Origin: Onchidella celtica
Taxonomy: Eukaryota > Mollusca > Gastropoda > Systellommatophora > Onchidiidae
Length of the DNA stretch: 64,000 nucleotides
Direction of reading: 5' to 3'
Assembly: GCA_963931925.1 (NCBI GenBank)
Contig: OZ007571.1
Span: 56,682,254-56,746,253, forward strand
The position numbers and the translations under genes were made by a program. Of this stretch, positions 63,301 to 64,000 are shown in pieces; the first letter of the stretch is position 1; every line of letters begins with the position of its first letter. The notes under the pieces are model-generated. The model saw only the letters and a list, made by a program, of their open reading frames with translations, made no database searches and was not told the origin of the DNA.

Positions 63301-64000
63301 CGACGCAAGCAGCGGCGGCGGCAATGGGACCGGCATCTGTCGTGACCGAGATGTGTGAGATGAACGACGGCAGGAGCGACACCACACCTGGAGATGTCGA
63401 CGCTATGATGGACGACGACGGTGATGGTGCTGGGACTGTGCTGGCAGAGGACGACGTGATGGACGAGAGTCAACATGTGGAGTCGGCTGGCATGACAGTC
63501 ATCGAGGACTGCGACCTGGAAGGCGACAACGGTGGAACGTCGGAGGACCTTGCCGACCTAGGGAGCTGGGACCAGAAGGAAGGCTACGAAGATGTCCAAT
63601 ATGGAACGCAGCTGACGCCGGAACAACGTCAACAACTCGGCGACGTGGTGAAGGAGTATCAACGCATCTTCACCAATCTCCCCGGATGCTGCCAGTTAGG
63701 CGAACATCGCATCGACCTGACATCAGAGGTACCTGTTCGGCAACGACCATACCCGGTGCCTTATGCTATGCGCGACTCCTTGAAGGAGGAGCTTAGCACC
63801 ATGGAAAGGTTGGGCATCATACGCAGGAGCTCATCAGCTTATGCTTCACCGGTTGTTGTCGTCAAGAAGAAGGATGGATCCAACCGAGTCTGCATCGACT
63901 ACAGGAGGCTGAACAAGATCACTGTGTTCGACCCTCATCCGACAGCAGCCCCATCGGAAGTGTTCCAGAGTCTGTCGAGAGGAAGAATATTCTCTCGGAT
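60396..64000 (+). CDS. Gypsy Gag-Pol polyprotein, no stop in window
   Basis: Starts at ATG 60396 (ACAACATG) and is open for 1201 codons. Residues about 45-105 are a Gln/Ala/Glu/Arg coiled coil. A capsid-like region holds REQFLDVCPPDLATHV and LQDVADSAEAYL (about 248-285), which recalls the SCAN domain. Zinc knuckles CHRCQRPGHKATEC start at residue 313 and CYLCGKPGHVRRMC at 338. Protease Asp438 lies in LRDTGC. Integrase: zinc-binding HDSIVGGH (622) and CDIC, catalytic Asp692, Asp752 and Glu788 (D,D-35-E). GPY/F: WKGPY at 927. Reverse transcriptase starts near residue 1100 (RQRPYPVPY, SPVVVVKKKDGS, CIDYRRLNK). Gag and Pol are in one frame, so no frameshift is needed. Confidence 0.94.
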   Translation, partial: MSEAIGRLGQEADALELTGKERQDYIREGLREERERQERTEQLKMERQAQEKAAQRQAQEKEAQRQAQEKAAQRQAQEREAERQAQLEREKMKHELEMERIRHQRGGESTQGTSDHASSKRPKLPAFQDGKDDLDSWLLRFERFAETADWPRSTWTTSLSALLTGRALECFCRLPIDEAKDYDKVKEALQKRYNLSEDGYRLMSRQGKPEDGEDVGMFLTRIKTYLERWIKLSKTEKTYEGVRDLFVREQFLDVCPPDLATHVRERKPKTLQDVADSAEAYLVARNRTLSGSARLQSRPVQQRPNGDRSPQVCHRCQRPGHKATECRTKINDKGELKCYLCGKPGHVRRMCPAQKDTGRGKPNKAAAAVVIAAGESSRQDPTTADTSINVQAVMKDGKLQLAVPVTCGGCSDGRTVEKLKLPVMKGLIGNRAVDVLRDTGCEGVVVRRSLVDDGQLTGGKKLIARIDNSLLAAEEAIIDVRTPYLTGRVTALCLPETICDLVVGNVDGAKDPYDPDTEVMVGAVTTRAQEKRKDQSTSLRVPRAERHAGVDRKELIRLQEEDEDLKKLGQKKIPTNRGNKSVHFERHGGVLYRIYRDIRQATITRQVVLPEKLREYVLSVAHDSIVGGHLGVKKTKDRVMSNFYWPGIEGDVARYCRSCDICQRTVNKGATPKVHLQSMPVVDVPFRRVAVDLVGPIDPPSEGGHRYILVYVDYATRYPEATPLKKIDAETVAEALVNIYSRLGVPEEILSDQGTQFMSDVMKETNRLLGIRQSTTTVYHPMCNGLVERFNGTLKKTLRRLCAEQPKQWHRYINPLLFAYREVPQESTKFAPFELLYGRTVRGPMHILRKLWTKDVEEPETKTSYQYVMELRERLEDTWKLATEELSKAQGRQKTYYDRKARERKFRPGDEVLVLLPTNANKLLVQWKGPYKIVSVVGVNDYKVKMGVKEKTLHANLLKRYIPRTTPATTQAAAAAMGPASVVTEMCEMNDGRSDTTPGDVDAMMDDDGDGAGTVLAEDDVMDESQHVESAGMTVIEDCDLEGDNGGTSEDLADLGSWDQKEGYEDVQYGTQLTPEQRQQLGDVVKEYQRIFTNLPGCCQLGEHRIDLTSEVPVRQRPYPVPYAMRDSLKEELSTMERLGIIRRSSSAYASPVVVVKKKDGSNRVCIDYRRLNKITVFDPHPTAAPSEVFQSLSRGRIFSR

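Larger units (their letters stand above)
59664..64000 (+). mobile_element. Ty3/Gypsy element, Gmr1-type order, apparently intact (cut by window end)
   Basis: 5' LTR 59664-60284, primer-binding site 60288-60305, then one gag-pol frame from 60396 without stop to the end of the window. Domain order is Gag, two zinc knuckles, protease, integrase, GPY/F, reverse transcriptase. RNase H and the 3' LTR would lie beyond the window. The GC-rich, undamaged frame suggests recent insertion. It disrupts a 54-bp satellite unit; the left target copy would be GTTTC (59659-59663). Confidence 0.93.

Overview
This window is animal nuclear DNA. It has multi-exon genes with GT-AG introns, LTR and non-LTR retroelements, tRNA-derived SINE sequence, many short inverted-repeat elements and long microsatellites. 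The host looks like an invertebrate; a mollusc-like lophotrochozoan is my best guess, at low confidence. No bacterial or organellar features were seen.

Two host genes converge tail to tail. On the + strand, 204-27747 holds the 3' part of a receptor-type guanylate cyclase: 13 exons, 571 codons plus stop, with splice phases that all match. It covers the end of the juxtamembrane/kinase-homology start, the kinase homology domain, the coiled-coil linker, the complete class III cyclase domain and a Gln/Ser/Thr-rich tail. Its 5' exons (extracellular domain and membrane span) lie before the window. One 25-codon kinase-homology exon has a second, intact, diverged, in-frame copy 1.2 kb upstream (8167-8238) and a third, broken copy at 3003-3263. 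The first intron seen appears to use a GC donor.

On the - strand, 58237 down to 40706, I reconstructed a second gene of 13 exons (598 codons plus stop) whose phases all match. Its family was not recognised. It has an acidic segment, a Lys/Pro-rich segment and a helical, faintly death-fold-like C-terminal part. Its 5' exons lie beyond 58237, past a satellite and a Gypsy element.

Both genes' introns and the 13 kb between them are packed with repeats. Two Ty3/Gypsy elements carry integrase upstream of reverse transcriptase (the Gmr1-type order). One is a broken - strand copy at 14786-20146, with a 5-bp target duplication but almost no 5' LTR. The other is an apparently intact + strand copy from 59664 to the window end, with a tRNA-Pro primer site, a SCAN-like Gag segment and one uninterrupted gag-pol frame. 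Two solo LTRs of the first family lie at 23581-24806 and 30433-31659. There are at least eight families of short inverted-repeat (MITE or foldback) elements, two of them with nested insertions, a degraded LINE reverse transcriptase, tRNA-derived SINEs, and minisatellites of 31, 42, 48, 52, 54 and 78 bp.

The most useful items for follow-up are the duplicated cyclase exon, the unidentified - strand gene, the integrase-first Gypsy elements with a SCAN-like Gag, and a minisatellite built from an exon/splice-donor boundary at 53.83-54.01 kb.
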